Source of the DNA: an uncultured Eubacteriales bacterium
GTDB taxonomy: Bacteria; Bacillota; Clostridia; Oscillospirales; Oscillospiraceae
NCBI GenBank assembly: GCA_902475435.1
Contig: CABRZL010000080.1
Coordinates: forward strand, 1-9,046
Length of the DNA: 9,046 nucleotides
Direction: 5' to 3'
Part shown: positions 1 to 6,025 of the stretch, one piece after another
Position numbering within the stretch: the first letter of the stretch is position 1
How the letters are laid out: every line of letters starts with the position of its first letter
Notes under the pieces: generated by a model
What the model was told of the DNA's origin: nothing
The model's database searches: none
What the model saw: the letters and a program-made list of their open reading frames with translations, nothing else
Program-made: the position numbers and the translations under genes

Positions 1-12
1 CGCTTTTTCCGT

Positions 13-798
13 TCATTCTTCTCGGCGCAGCAGCTCCAGCACCTGCCGCAATGCCTGAACTGGGGCCTGACCCGGAGCGGAGGCCTGTCCGGCGGCGCCA
101 AAGGTGAGGGCGCTGCCGAATACCTCCCCGCACAGCCGGCTCACCAGGCCCAACTGACCCATGCTCATGGTGATAATGGGTACCTCCGGGTGCTTTGAAC
201 GCATCCGCTCCGTGGCAGAGAGCAGCGTCAGCACGTCCCGAGGATTTTGAGGCATCACGGCGATCTTGGCGATATCGCAGCCCAGCTCGGCCATCCGCTC
301 TAGCCGGGAGACGATCTCCTCCTCCGGAGGCGTTTGGCTGAAATCGTGGCTGGAACCCACCACCGCCACGCCTTTTTGGTGGGCCGTAGTCACCACCTGG
401 CGCACCACATCCGGGCCGGAGAACAGCTCCACGTCCACCAAATCGGCATCTCCAGAATCGGAGATACGACATAATAAGTCTACATAATTACTTGGCGCTA
501 ACTCCCGTTCTCCGCCTTCCTTGTCGGAACGAAATGTGCAGAGCAGGGGAGTGGTGTCAAACAAAGCTCTAAGTTGACGTAATGTTGAAATCACGGCATC
601 GGTATGTTCCACACCCTCAAACCAGTCCATCCGCCATTCCACCACATCGGGGCAGCAATCCAGGGCGGTCTGGGCACTGGCAAGGATTTCTGCCTCACAG
701 CGCCCCAGCACTGGGACACAGATCTTGGGCTGGCCGGATCCAATGGCGACGCCCCGGACGTTGACGGTGCCGAAGTTATTCGTGCCAGACAGCGCCAT
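13..798 (-). CDS. aroD: Type I 3-dehydroquinate dehydratase (shikimate pathway)
   Basis: A 261-residue protein that converts 3-dehydroquinate to 3-dehydroshikimate in the cytoplasm, using a Schiff-base lysine. The class I signature is complete: the VEWR strand (E54, R56), TFRS with R90, SSHDF with the general base H151, AKIAVMPQ with the Schiff-base K178, the SRLCG arginine R221 and the substrate-loop ASAPGQ (S240, Q244). Length is normal for the family (about 250 residues). The ATG at 798 lies inside the end of rpiB, giving a 23-base overlap. The upstream GAGAAG is only a modest ribosome site, so translational coupling to rpiB is likely. The gene has no promoter of its own visible and should be transcribed from the rpiB promoter. 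The pairing with rpiB is a local arrangement rather than a pathway link. Function is secure from the motifs. Confidence 0.96.
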   Translation of the reverse strand: MALSGTNNFGTVNVRGVAIGSGQPKICVPVLGRCEAEILASAQTALDCCPDVVEWRMDWFEGVEHTDAVISTLRQLRALFDTTPLLCTFRSDKEGGERELAPSNYVDLLCRISDSGDADLVDVELFSGPDVVRQVVTTAHQKGVAVVGSSHDFSQTPPEEEIVSRLERMAELGCDIAKIAVMPQNPRDVLTLLSATERMRSKHPEVPIITMSMGQLGLVSRLCGEVFGSALTFGAAGQASAPGQAPVQALRQVLELLRREE

Positions 799-1240
799 AT
801 TTCTTCTCGATATCGGTGATCATGTCCACCCGGACGGCGTGGCGGCCCCCCTCAAACTCCGCGTCAAAAAAGGCGTCCACAATCTTCTTGGCCAGTTCAT
901 CGCCCACCACCCGGGCACCCATGGCAATGATGTTGGCGTTGTTGTGGCGGACGGTCATCTCGGCGGTGTAGGGCTCGCTGCACACGGCGGCCCGGATGCC
1001 GGGGACCTTGTTGGCGGCCAGGGAGATGCCGACGCCGGTGCCGCAAACGATTACGCCTTTCTCCACTTCACCCCGCATGATGGCCTCAGCCACTGCCAGG
1101 CCTTTTTCGGGATAGTTGTCCTTGGCGTTGGGATCATAGGAGCCGAAGTCCACACACTCATAGCCCCGTTCCTTCAGATGATCCATCAGAACATTTTTCA
1201 GAGCCACTGCGGCGTGGTCACAGCCAAAACCAATTTTCAT
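776..1240 (-). CDS. rpiB: Ribose-5-phosphate isomerase B
   Basis: A 154-residue RpiB/LacA/LacB-family sugar-phosphate isomerase that interconverts ribose 5-phosphate and ribulose 5-phosphate in the non-oxidative pentose phosphate pathway. It begins MKIGFGCDHA with the conserved D8-H9 pair. It has the IVCGTGVG active loop (C66, T68) and RHNNAN with H99. These residues and the length match RpiB rather than the LacA/LacB subunits, though LacAB-type enzymes are the main alternative. The start at 1240 is chosen because GGAAGGAG sits 8 bases upstream and the family begins at this point; the longer open frame reaching back to 1441 would run through the promoter and an upstream terminator. It is the first gene of a two-gene unit with aroD. 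Confidence 0.95.
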   Translation of the reverse strand: MKIGFGCDHAAVALKNVLMDHLKERGYECVDFGSYDPNAKDNYPEKGLAVAEAIMRGEVEKGVIVCGTGVGISLAANKVPGIRAAVCSEPYTAEMTVRHNNANIIAMGARVVGDELAKKIVDAFFDAEFEGGRHAVRVDMITDIEKKYGAVWHE

Positions 1241-1292
1241 GACACAATCTCCTTCCGATGTTTCGTTTCCTACCGTTTTATGCGTCAAATTC

Positions 1293-1321
1293 AGTGTAGT
1301 CATTTCCGCTGCCCTTGTCAA
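1293..1321 (-). promoter_or_regulatory. Sigma-A-type promoter of rpiB-aroD
   Basis: On the minus strand TTGACA (1316-1321) is followed after exactly 17 bases by TACACT (1293-1298). The -35 is perfect and the -10 matches 4 of 6. It lies about 55 bases upstream of the rpiB start and just downstream of the terminator that closes the ttcA unit, so rpiB-aroD should be an independent transcription unit. Confidence 0.8.
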
Positions 1322-1352
1322 GAAAAGACGACGCTTAGTTTCAAGGTGGGAG

Positions 1353-1382
1353 AAATAAAAAAGCCGCGCATTGCTGCGCGGC
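1353..1382 (-). terminator. Intrinsic terminator closing the ttcA transcript or its 3' RNA
   Basis: Read on the minus strand, GCCGCGC and GCGCGGC (1376-1382 and 1363-1369) form a perfect 7-bp GC stem with a 6-base loop, followed directly by TTTTTTATTT (1353-1362). The plus strand has no T-run after the stem, so the terminator works only leftward. It separates the ttcA unit from the rpiB promoter. Confidence 0.88.
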
Positions 1383-1578
1383 AAAACGGACATCGTCCGT
1401 GAGCATTTGGTCCGGCCTTGCGGCGGCATCTGCCGCCGCAAGACGCGGTGTTTGTTGAGAGAGAAGAGAGAGTAAAGAGATGAGATTGATTCTTGCTGTG
1501 GCTTCCCGATCCACGCTCATAGAATACCAAATCCCCCTGGTCGAGTGTTGGATAATCTGAGAAGATTCCATGAAAAAA
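1383..1578 (-). ncRNA. Structured 3' UTR of ttcA or candidate small RNA, family not recognised
   Basis: This 196-base stretch between the ttcA stop and the terminator holds no convincing gene. Read leftward it shows an imperfect hairpin GGAATCT..AGATTATCC (1550-1569), then a pyrimidine-rich tract made mostly of TCTC repeats (about 1456-1490). Next come a perfect 11-bp inverted repeat TTGCGGCGGCA/TGCCGCCGCAA (1418-1441) and a 6-bp hairpin ACGGAC/GTCCGT (1386-1400), and finally the terminator stem. Three stable hairpins in a row plus an unpaired pyrimidine tract resemble a small RNA that could pair with purine-rich ribosome sites. No good dedicated promoter was found, so processing from the ttcA mRNA, or a plain UTR, is equally possible. 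Confidence 0.35.
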
Positions 1579-2460
1579 TTATGAATCGCAATGGAAAGTG
1601 TTTGTTTGACCCAATTCGCCCTCCAGCGCGTATTGCTGCTGAAAGGGAACCTCCTGGCCCCGCAGGGAATAGCCCAGCAGCGTGTCCATGTTGACGTCGT
1701 GAATGGCGTGAAAGATATTGGTCTCCACCACCGGGAAATCCGCCCGCAGCGTGCGGATCAGCTGCTTGGTGGCCAGCCGTTTGCTGCTGCCCGGGTCCTC
1801 GCAGCTGTGGTTTTGCTCGGTGAACTGGCAGGCACAGCGGAGAAAGTGCAGGTCGTTGTACCGGGCCCAGGCCACAATGGTGTCCTCGTGAATGCAGTAC
1901 ATGGGGCGGATCAGCTCCATGCCGGCAAAATTGGTGCTGCGCAGCTTGGGGCGCATGGCCTGGATCTGCCCCCCATAGAGAAGTCCCATCAAGGTGGTCT
2001 CGATTACATCGCTGAAATGGTGTCCCAGGGCAATTTTGTTGCAGCCCAGCTCCCGGGCCTTGGCATAGAGATGTCCCCGGCGCATCCGGGCGCAGAGATA
2101 GCAGGGGCTTTTCTCAGTGGCGGCGGTGACGGCAAAGATGTCCGATTCAAAAATCTGAATGGGTACATTTAATAAACGCGCGTTCTCCTCCAGCAGCTGA
2201 CGGTTTTCCGGCTTGTAGCCTGGATCCATCACCAGAAAGACCGCCTCAAAGGGGACATCGCTGTGGCGCAGCAGCTCCTGAAAGAGTTTGGCCATCAGCA
2301 TGGAGTCCTTGCCGCCGGAAATGCATACGGCGATCCGGTCACCGGGGGCAATCAGTTCGTAGCGCTTGATGGCGGCAATAAAGGGATTCCAAAGGGTCTC
2401 CCGGAATTTCTTGTTAATGCTCCGTTCAATCAGCTGGAGCCGGCTGAGTTCTCTGGGCAT
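1579..2460 (-). CDS. ttcA: TtcA-like tRNA 2-thiocytidine synthetase (PP-loop ATPase)
   Basis: A 293-residue N-type ATP pyrophosphatase of the TtcA/TilS/NcsA superfamily. TtcA adenylates C32 of certain tRNAs and replaces the oxygen with sulfur, using an iron-sulfur cluster. The PP-loop SGGKDS is at residues 48-53. A CYLC pair (C120, C123) is followed by the RRGHLY segment typical of TtcA, and a second cysteine group lies at C209, C211 and C220; three of these could ligate the cluster. LGHHFSDVIETTLMGL (145-160) is the second conserved nucleotide/tRNA region. The C-terminal cysteine arrangement C-A-C differs from the CxxC of the E. coli protein, so the exact tRNA substrate is less certain. The start at 2460 follows AGGAGG with a 7-base spacer; the open frame up to 2595 runs through the promoter and is not used. 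Confidence 0.85.
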   Translation of the reverse strand: MPRELSRLQLIERSINKKFRETLWNPFIAAIKRYELIAPGDRIAVCISGGKDSMLMAKLFQELLRHSDVPFEAVFLVMDPGYKPENRQLLEENARLLNVPIQIFESDIFAVTAATEKSPCYLCARMRRGHLYAKARELGCNKIALGHHFSDVIETTLMGLLYGGQIQAMRPKLRSTNFAGMELIRPMYCIHEDTIVAWARYNDLHFLRCACQFTEQNHSCEDPGSSKRLATKQLIRTLRADFPVVETNIFHAIHDVNMDTLLGYSLRGQEVPFQQQYALEGELGQTNTFHCDS

Positions 2461-2493
2461 GGAACGGCCTCCTGTGTTCTGAGATTCCCACCG

Positions 2494-2523
2494 ATTATAG
2501 CATAGCCCGGGGCAAAAGGACAA
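2494..2523 (-). promoter_or_regulatory. Promoter of ttcA
   Basis: On the minus strand TTGTCC (2518-2523) and a perfect TATAAT (2494-2499) are separated by 18 bases, about 34 bases upstream of the ttcA start. The -35 matches 4 of 6. It is divergent from the rplM promoter. Confidence 0.65.
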
Positions 2524-2589
2524 ATCAAATTTGAAAGTAGAAAATGAGAAATAAAGAGCATAGAAGAGGAAAATGAAGAAAATCAAAGA

Positions 2590-2654
2590 TAGCAAAAAGA
2601 TAAATTAAAAAAGTGAAAAATTCTGTTGACACTGGATTTTCGTTGTGATATAAC
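2590..2654 (+). promoter_or_regulatory. rplM-rpsI promoter with upstream A-rich UP-like element
   Basis: TTGACA (2626-2631), a 17-base spacer and TATAAC (2649-2654) make a near-consensus sigma-A promoter. The preceding bases (about 2598-2622) are nearly all A and T with A-tracts, as expected for an UP element. From about 2530 to 2620 the plus strand is almost entirely purine. Together this fits the very high expression expected for ribosomal protein genes. Confidence 0.85.
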
Positions 2655-2659
2655 TATAC

Positions 2660-2680
2660 CTGCGTCTGAAAGGCGCCTTA
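2660..2680 (+). promoter_or_regulatory. Leader hairpin of the rplM mRNA (possible L13 autoregulatory leader)
   Basis: GCGTCT (2662-2667) and AGGCGC (2671-2676) pair over six bases, including one G-U, around a GAA loop right at the expected 5' end of the rplM transcript. Firmicutes rplM mRNAs are known to carry an L13 leader structure thought to mediate feedback control. The position fits, but the match to that family was not verified and the hairpin is small. Confidence 0.4.
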
Positions 2681-2724
2681 TTTGTTTATCAAAAGTTATC
2701 ATAGAAATTTGGAGGGAAAACACC

Positions 2725-3153
2725 ATGTCCACTTACATGGCTCACAAGGAGACGGTTACCCGCAAGTGGTATATCCTTGACGCGGCTGGCAAGCCCCTGG
2801 GCAAGACCGCCGCTACTGCCGCCCACCTGCTGCGCGGCAAGCACAAGCCCGAGTACACTCCCAACGTTGACTGCGGCGACTTCGTCATCGTCCTCAACGC
2901 CGCCGAGGCTGTTCTGACCGGCAACAAGGGCGAGCAGAAGTTCTATCGCCATCACTCCGGCTGGACCGGCGGCCTGAAGGAGACCAAGTATCGCATCCTG
3001 ATGCAGGAGAAGCCCGAGTTCGCGATGCAGGTCGCCGTCAAGGGCATGATGCCCAAGAACTCCCTGGGCGCTTCCGCGCTGCGCCGCCTGCGTGTCTATC
3101 GTGGCGCTGAGCACAAGAATGCCGCTCAGAAGCCCGAAGTTTACGAAGGTTAA
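2725..3153 (+). CDS. rplM: 50S ribosomal protein L13
   Basis: A 142-residue ribosomal protein uL13, an early-assembly protein of the large subunit that binds 23S rRNA. Visible family landmarks are RKWYILDAAGKPLGK near residue 13, LLRGKHKP (40-47), the GDFVIVLNA strand and the VKGMMPKNSLG segment near residue 108. Length is typical. The start is fixed by GGAGGG (2711-2716) 8 bases upstream; the in-frame opening at 2626 lies in the promoter. It is co-transcribed with rpsI 16 bases downstream, the standard bacterial pairing. Codon use is strongly biased to C-ending codons, as in highly expressed genes. Confidence 0.98.
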   Translation: MSTYMAHKETVTRKWYILDAAGKPLGKTAATAAHLLRGKHKPEYTPNVDCGDFVIVLNAAEAVLTGNKGEQKFYRHHSGWTGGLKETKYRILMQEKPEFAMQVAVKGMMPKNSLGASALRRLRVYRGAEHKNAAQKPEVYEG

Positions 3154-3169
3154 GAGGAGGTAGTCAATC

Positions 3170-3574
3170 ATGTATCAGAGCAAGAAGCCTTATCTGTACG
3201 GCACCGGCCGTCGGAAGTCCTCCGTCGCCCGCGTCCGTCTGTATCCCAACGGCACCGGTTCCATCACCATCAACGGCCGCGACATCGATGATTACTTCGG
3301 CCTCGAGACCCTGAAGCTGGTCACCCGTCAGCCCCTGGTGCTGACTGACACCGTGGGCAAGTTCGACGTGGTCGCCACTGTTACCGGCGGCGGCGTTTCC
3401 GGCCAGGCCGGCGCCCTGCGTCACGGCATCGCCCGGGCTCTGCTGGGTGTCAACGAGGAGTATCGTCCCGCCCTGAAGAAGGCTGGTTTCCTGACCCGCG
3501 ATCCTCGTATGAAGGAGCGTAAGAAGTACGGCCTCAAGGCTGCCCGTCGCGCTCCCCAGTTCAGCAAGCGCTAA
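3170..3574 (+). CDS. rpsI: 30S ribosomal protein S9
   Basis: A 134-residue ribosomal protein uS9, whose C-terminal tail reaches the decoding-site tRNA anticodon. It shows YGTGRRKSSVARV (residues 10-22), the GGGVSGQAGALRHGIARAL core (about 73-91) and the invariant C-terminal KYGLKAARRAPQFSKR. A strong GAGGAGG (3154-3160) lies 9 bases before the ATG. The gene is complete, so the neighbouring element has not disrupted it. The 3' end of rpsI is a known insertion site for integrative elements in Firmicutes, which matters here because an integrase gene starts its approach only about 230 bases downstream. Confidence 0.98.
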   Translation: MYQSKKPYLYGTGRRKSSVARVRLYPNGTGSITINGRDIDDYFGLETLKLVTRQPLVLTDTVGKFDVVATVTGGGVSGQAGALRHGIARALLGVNEEYRPALKKAGFLTRDPRMKERKKYGLKAARRAPQFSKR

Positions 3575-3623
3575 TTTTCCCTACTTCTCAGTACGTCTCA
3601 CGACGTCGATTTGCAGGAAAATT
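3573..3623. repeat. Nested inverted repeats just after the rpsI stop
   Basis: AATTTTCC (3573-3580) is mirrored by GGAAAATT (3616-3623). Inside lies a 5-bp dyad ACGTC/GACGT (3593-3606). TCAGTAC occurs twice (3587-3593 and 3622-3628 region). There is no following T-run, so this is not a terminator. It could be mRNA structure or part of an attachment region; its role is unknown. Confidence 0.4.
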
Positions 3624-3674
3624 CAGTACTTTTGGAGCTGTGCGTGGTCCTCGAAAGTGTTCCGTTTTGTTTCG

Positions 3675-3707
3675 TAAGGAGCAAGCAAGGAGCACACAAG
3701 GAACAAG
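3675..3707. repeat. Three tandem 11-bp repeats between rpsI and the integrase gene
   Basis: TAAGGAGCAAG (3675-3685), CAAGGAGCACA (3686-3696) and CAAGGAACAAG (3697-3707) follow one another with an exact 11-base period, close to one helical turn. Short same-face direct repeats beside an integrase gene resemble integrase arm-type or excisionase sites. No function can be proven from one element end. Confidence 0.5.
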
Positions 3708-3736
3708 AAGCGCAAGCGAAAACAAAAGCCTTATGA

Positions 3737-3779
3737 AGCAGGAGATCGTTCCGCAAGGAGCGTATCTCCTGCTTTTTTT
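3737..3779 (+). terminator. Strong intrinsic terminator after rpsI
   Basis: AGCAGGAGAT (3737-3746) pairs perfectly with ATCTCCTGCT (3764-3773). An inner stem CGTTCC/GGAGCG is capped by a GCAA tetraloop with a single T bulge, giving about 16 bp in all, followed by seven Ts (3773-3779). It works on the plus strand, ending rplM-rpsI transcription before the convergent integrase gene. Confidence 0.93.
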
Positions 3780-3806
3780 GTGCTGCACGGCTTTTCCTTC
3801 TTCCTT

Positions 3807-4859
3807 TTAGATCTTGTTGATTGCCTCCACCAGTGTTTCGATATCCAGGTGGGTATAGACACGTTCAGTGAGCGTCATGGCACCGGAGTGTCCCACAATC
3901 TTCTTGATCATGGTTTGGTCTACATGGGCCTCTGTCAGCATGGAGATGCAGGTGTGCCGGGTACAGTGCGGCGTCTGGTCATATCCAAGCTGCTCCATCA
4001 GGGGCGTGAAGTAACTGTCGTAGTAGTTCCTGTAATCAAAGTGCTTTTGATCCGGCGTGTGGAGCAGATATTCACACTGAGAACCTTCGTACCACGCTTT
4101 GTAGAATGGCAGCACCTTGTCGGCAATAGGAACTTTCCGCAGGCCGTTTTCGGTTTTGCTGGCAATCACATCAAAGTATTGTTCTTCCAGATGTACGTTT
4201 TCCTTCTTCAAGTCGAGGAACTCCGAGATGCGGCAACCGTTGTAGATCAGCATCAGCACGATCTGATAGTACGGGTCCTCTGCAAGCTCCCACAGGCGGG
4301 CAATCTGCTCCTTTGTGAACTTGTTGCGGTCACGCTTGTTGGGGTTCTTATCCTTGTACCGGCTCAAATCCACAAACTCGGAATAATCCTTGTTGCAGAT
4401 GTCGTTTTTCATGGCGTAGGCATACAGCTGGTTGAACAGCCCCTTGAGTTTTTTCAGGGTGGGGTAATTCTTCCCGCAGGTGTCCACCACAAATTGAAGG
4501 TCCATCAGTCGAATGTCCCGAAACACCTTGTTGTAAAGTGTTCCGCATACCCGATAGGACGCCTCATAGCCTTTTACATTTGACTTGGAGATGGTGGGAA
4601 ACTTCTCCTTTGACCAGCGTTCATAGACCTCCTGGAAGGTGGCTTTGGATGCCTTTATGTCAAAGGGATTGTTGTTGTACTCTGCCAGCATTTGCAGCCC
4701 CTCTGCTCTGGTTGCCGCATAGCCGATGGTGATTTGTTCCTGAACGGTTTTCCCTGTTTCAGGATTGACGTGCCACCCTACCGTTTTCCTCACTGCATAG
4801 GGCCTTCTTCGCTTTCCGGACATTTTCTTGACGCTTCCATATCCGTTGGGTAATCTCAA
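3807..4859 (-). CDS. int: Tyrosine recombinase/integrase of the element
   Basis: A 350-residue tyrosine recombinase for site-specific integration and excision. The N-terminus (LPNGYGSVKKMSGKRRRPY) is the arm-type DNA-binding domain of Tn916-like integrases. A SAM-like core-binding domain follows (about 72-165), then the catalytic domain (about 180-345). All catalytic residues are visible: R210 in NGCRISEFL, K235 in SKTENGL, H298 and R301 in HCTRHT, H324 in VGHSG and nucleophile Y335 in RVYTH, so the enzyme should be active. Translation starts at a TTG (4859), which gives the usual M-R-L-P-N-G start; AAAGGAAG lies about 11 bases upstream. It sits 67 bases after the repressor gene in the same direction and is probably co-transcribed with it. 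Its stop lies 28 bases from the rpsI terminator. Confidence 0.95.
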   Translation of the reverse strand: MRLPNGYGSVKKMSGKRRRPYAVRKTVGWHVNPETGKTVQEQITIGYAATRAEGLQMLAEYNNNPFDIKASKATFQEVYERWSKEKFPTISKSNVKGYEASYRVCGTLYNKVFRDIRLMDLQFVVDTCGKNYPTLKKLKGLFNQLYAYAMKNDICNKDYSEFVDLSRYKDKNPNKRDRNKFTKEQIARLWELAEDPYYQIVLMLIYNGCRISEFLDLKKENVHLEEQYFDVIASKTENGLRKVPIADKVLPFYKAWYEGSQCEYLLHTPDQKHFDYRNYYDSYFTPLMEQLGYDQTPHCTRHTCISMLTEAHVDQTMIKKIVGHSGAMTLTERVYTHLDIETLVEAINKI

Positions 4860-4926
4860 AAAATCTCAAACTTCCTTTCTCCCAGCGTTTGAATTAAATT
4901 TGATAAAGGGTATGCAACACCCTCTG

Positions 4927-5553
4927 TTACTCCTGGTCGCCGTTTTCCTCGGCGGCCTTTTTCATTTTCTCCAGCATCTGCCGATCCAGTTCGTTACGCC
5001 GCTGAATGCGCTCCAAATCGGAGAGGACTTCCACTTCCTTGTCCTGCAACTTGGCATCTGCGTAGTAGGCCAGTTCCTTTTCAATCCAGCGGTCAAAGGA
5101 TTCCTGATCGGTCCAATAGGTTTCCAGCTTTTCACGCTCATCCCGGAACTCTTCCAAAATCAGGCACAGGGAATCATTCATCTCGGCGGAGTGGTCATTT
5201 CCTTTGAATTTCAGGGAGCAGGACCATTCTTCGCTGTGGGGCGGGCGCTGGACATCGATCTCGAACCGGATACCGGCCTTCTTGTTTAATTGGTAAAGAA
5301 CCGCAATCACATCAGACAGGCTGTCCAGCTGGATTTCGGGTTTCTGGTAGCCAATCAGGTCTGCCGGAGATATGTTTAAGATTTTGGCGATGGCATTGAT
5401 CATCGCTATGGATGGCTCAATTTCACCGCTTTCGTATTTTTGAACTGTGCGCATCGTCTTGTCCAGACGCTGTGCCAGCTCTGTTTGGCTCAAGTGAGCG
5501 GCCTTGCGGGCTGCCTTGATTCTCTCGCCAATTTCGGCTGGGTTGCTGTGCAT
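4927..5553 (-). CDS. XRE/Cro-CI-family repressor with long C-terminal helical domain
   Basis: A 208-residue protein. Residues 8-66 form a clear HTH_3 domain, with LSQTELAQRL and RTVQKYESGEIEPS covering the two HTH helices and the next turn. Residues 70-120 are a mixed region, and about 128-208 are charged and probably helical or coiled (EKLETYW..., ERIQRRNELDRQMLEKMKKAAEE). No RecA-cleavage (peptidase S24) or metallopeptidase (ImmA) motif is visible, so induction is not by self-cleavage. The ATG at 5553 is preferred over the one at 5559 because GAGG then has an 8-base spacer. It should bind the 21-bp operators in the adjacent divergent control region and repress the rightward promoter and its own. 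Assigning it as the master immunity repressor is inference from context. Confidence 0.85.
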   Translation of the reverse strand: MHSNPAEIGERIKAARKAAHLSQTELAQRLDKTMRTVQKYESGEIEPSIAMINAIAKILNISPADLIGYQKPEIQLDSLSDVIAVLYQLNKKAGIRFEIDVQRPPHSEEWSCSLKFKGNDHSAEMNDSLCLILEEFRDEREKLETYWTDQESFDRWIEKELAYYADAKLQDKEVEVLSDLERIQRRNELDRQMLEKMKKAAEENGDQE

Positions 5554-5571
5554 TGTCATCACCTCGTTTGT

Positions 5572-5600
5572 ATTGTAACACGAAGCCGTGCGAATTACAA
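5572..5600 (-). promoter_or_regulatory. Leftward promoter for repressor and integrase
   Basis: On the minus strand TTGTAA (5595-5600), a 17-base spacer and TACAAT (5572-5577) make a good sigma-A promoter about 20 bases before the repressor start. Operator O3 covers its -35, which suggests autorepression. Confidence 0.75.
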
Positions 5601-5608
5601 GGTCGCAA
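5588..5608. promoter_or_regulatory. Operator O3 (weaker copy) over the repressor promoter
   Basis: GTGCGAA-N7-GTCGCAA matches the other two sites at 5 of 7 positions in each half and has the same 7-base centre. It overlaps the -35 of the leftward promoter and abuts O1, sharing base 5608. Confidence 0.5.
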
Positions 5609-5628
5609 TACGAATAATTTTTTCGTAT
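5608..5628. promoter_or_regulatory. Operator O1, perfect 21-bp dyad
   Basis: ATACGAA-N7-TTCGTAT is a perfect 7-bp inverted repeat with a 7-base centre. It lies between the two divergent promoters, 7 bases upstream of the rightward -35. A homodimeric XRE repressor is the natural ligand. Confidence 0.75.
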
Positions 5629-5634
5629 TTTGTG

Positions 5635-5663
5635 TTGACAAGCTGTCGTGGATGGCTTATAAT
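5635..5663 (+). promoter_or_regulatory. Rightward consensus promoter of the element
   Basis: TTGACA (5635-5640), exactly 17 bases, then TATAAT (5658-5663): a perfect sigma-A consensus. It should drive the Xis-like gene and read on into the primase gene. Such strength requires tight control, consistent with the operators on both sides. Confidence 0.92.
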
Positions 5664-5667
5664 CAAA

Positions 5668-5688
5668 ATACGAACTAATAATTCGCAT
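5668..5688. promoter_or_regulatory. Operator O2 over the start of the rightward transcript
   Basis: ATACGAA-N7-TTCGCAT differs from O1 by one base in its half-sites. It begins 4 bases after the -10, so a bound repressor would cover the transcription start. O1 and O2 begin 60 bases apart and flank the promoter. Confidence 0.75.
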
Positions 5689-5712
5689 ATTAGCAATAAG
5701 GAGGTCATTCAC

Positions 5713-5946
5713 ATGGAGAAGAAAGTTTATGTCGAACTGCCGCCCTTCACTGGACGCAATGTCCCCATCACCGAGATTGCAGCCGCCATGCACAAAGATG
5801 CCCAGTATGTGCGCATTGGCTTGCAGCAGGGAATCCTGAAATTCGGCTATGCGATCAAGCTGGAAAACTCCAACGAGTACAACTACTACTGCCCCGACAG
5901 AAAGGTGTGGGAGGAAATTGGATACTTCCAGCCGGAAACCGCATAA
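5713..5946 (+). CDS. Small winged-helix/excisionase-like DNA-binding protein
   Basis: A 77-residue protein that is the first gene under the rightward promoter. The segment VPITEIAAAMHKDAQYVRIG (17-36) looks like the helix-turn-helix of a MerR/excisionase-type winged helix. It is followed by a beta wing (GYAIKLENSNEYNYYCPD) and a short C-terminal helix. Its size, charge and place opposite the repressor-integrase operon fit an excisionase (recombination directionality factor) or a Cro-like regulator; which of the two cannot be told. The start is fixed by a full AAGGAGG (5698-5704) with an 8-base spacer; the longer open frame back to 5440 runs through the promoters. Its stop codon lies within the A-tract that forms the U-run of a minus-strand terminator. 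Confidence 0.8.
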   Translation: MEKKVYVELPPFTGRNVPITEIAAAMHKDAQYVRIGLQQGILKFGYAIKLENSNEYNYYCPDRKVWEEIGYFQPETA

Positions 5947-5980
5947 AAAAAGAGCCCTCATCCTGGCAGATGAGAACTCT
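5945..5980 (-). terminator. Minus-strand intrinsic terminator between the Xis-like and primase genes
   Basis: Read leftward, AGAGTTCTCATC and GATGAGGGCTCT form a continuous 12-bp RNA stem with two G-U pairs around a 6-base loop, followed by seven Us (5951 down to 5945). On the plus strand the same two positions become C-A mismatches and no T-run follows. The structure is therefore tuned for the minus strand, although no minus-strand protein gene lies upstream. Confidence 0.8.
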
Positions 5981-6025
5981 TGGCGGACAGTACAAACGGC
6001 AGCTGCCGTGTGACTATCACTCAGC
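5945..6025 (-). ncRNA. Candidate antisense (countertranscript-like) RNA in the primase leader
   Basis: A compact minus-strand unit of about 80 nt. A promoter (TTGAAT, 16 bases, TATAAT) predicts a start near 6025. The transcript would contain a small hairpin GTGA-TAG-TCAC (about 6010-6020), a palindromic hairpin ACGGC-AGCT-GCCGT (5996-6009 region), and the 12-bp stem terminator with seven Us. It is wholly complementary to the leader of the primase mRNA and opens no sizeable reading frame. The layout matches copy-control countertranscript RNAs of Gram-positive plasmids such as pIP501/pT181 (known families). A regulatory role here is inference. Confidence 0.6.

Noticed and set aside
1353..1382. 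T-box or riboswitch attenuator controlling rpiB
   Set aside because: The rpiB promoter lies downstream of this terminator, so the terminator cannot regulate that transcript, and no T-box sequence was seen.
725..1402. Long plus-strand open frame of 225 codons
   Set aside because: It is antisense to rpiB and the start of aroD, with no promoter or ribosome site. Such frames are common opposite GC-rich genes.
1341..1571. Minus-strand open frame of 76 codons between ttcA and rpiB
   Set aside because: It runs through the hairpins and the terminator stem into its U-run, and has no well-spaced ribosome site. Its peptide resembles no family I know.
3780..4583. Plus-strand open frame of 267 codons opposite the integrase
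   Set aside because: The minus-strand integrase has a full catalytic set. The plus frame has no ribosome site and gives a nonsense composition.
5951..5980. Plus-strand terminator after the Xis-like gene
   Set aside because: On the plus strand the stem has two C-A mismatches and is followed by TTGGCGG, not a T-run. The structure works on the minus strand only.
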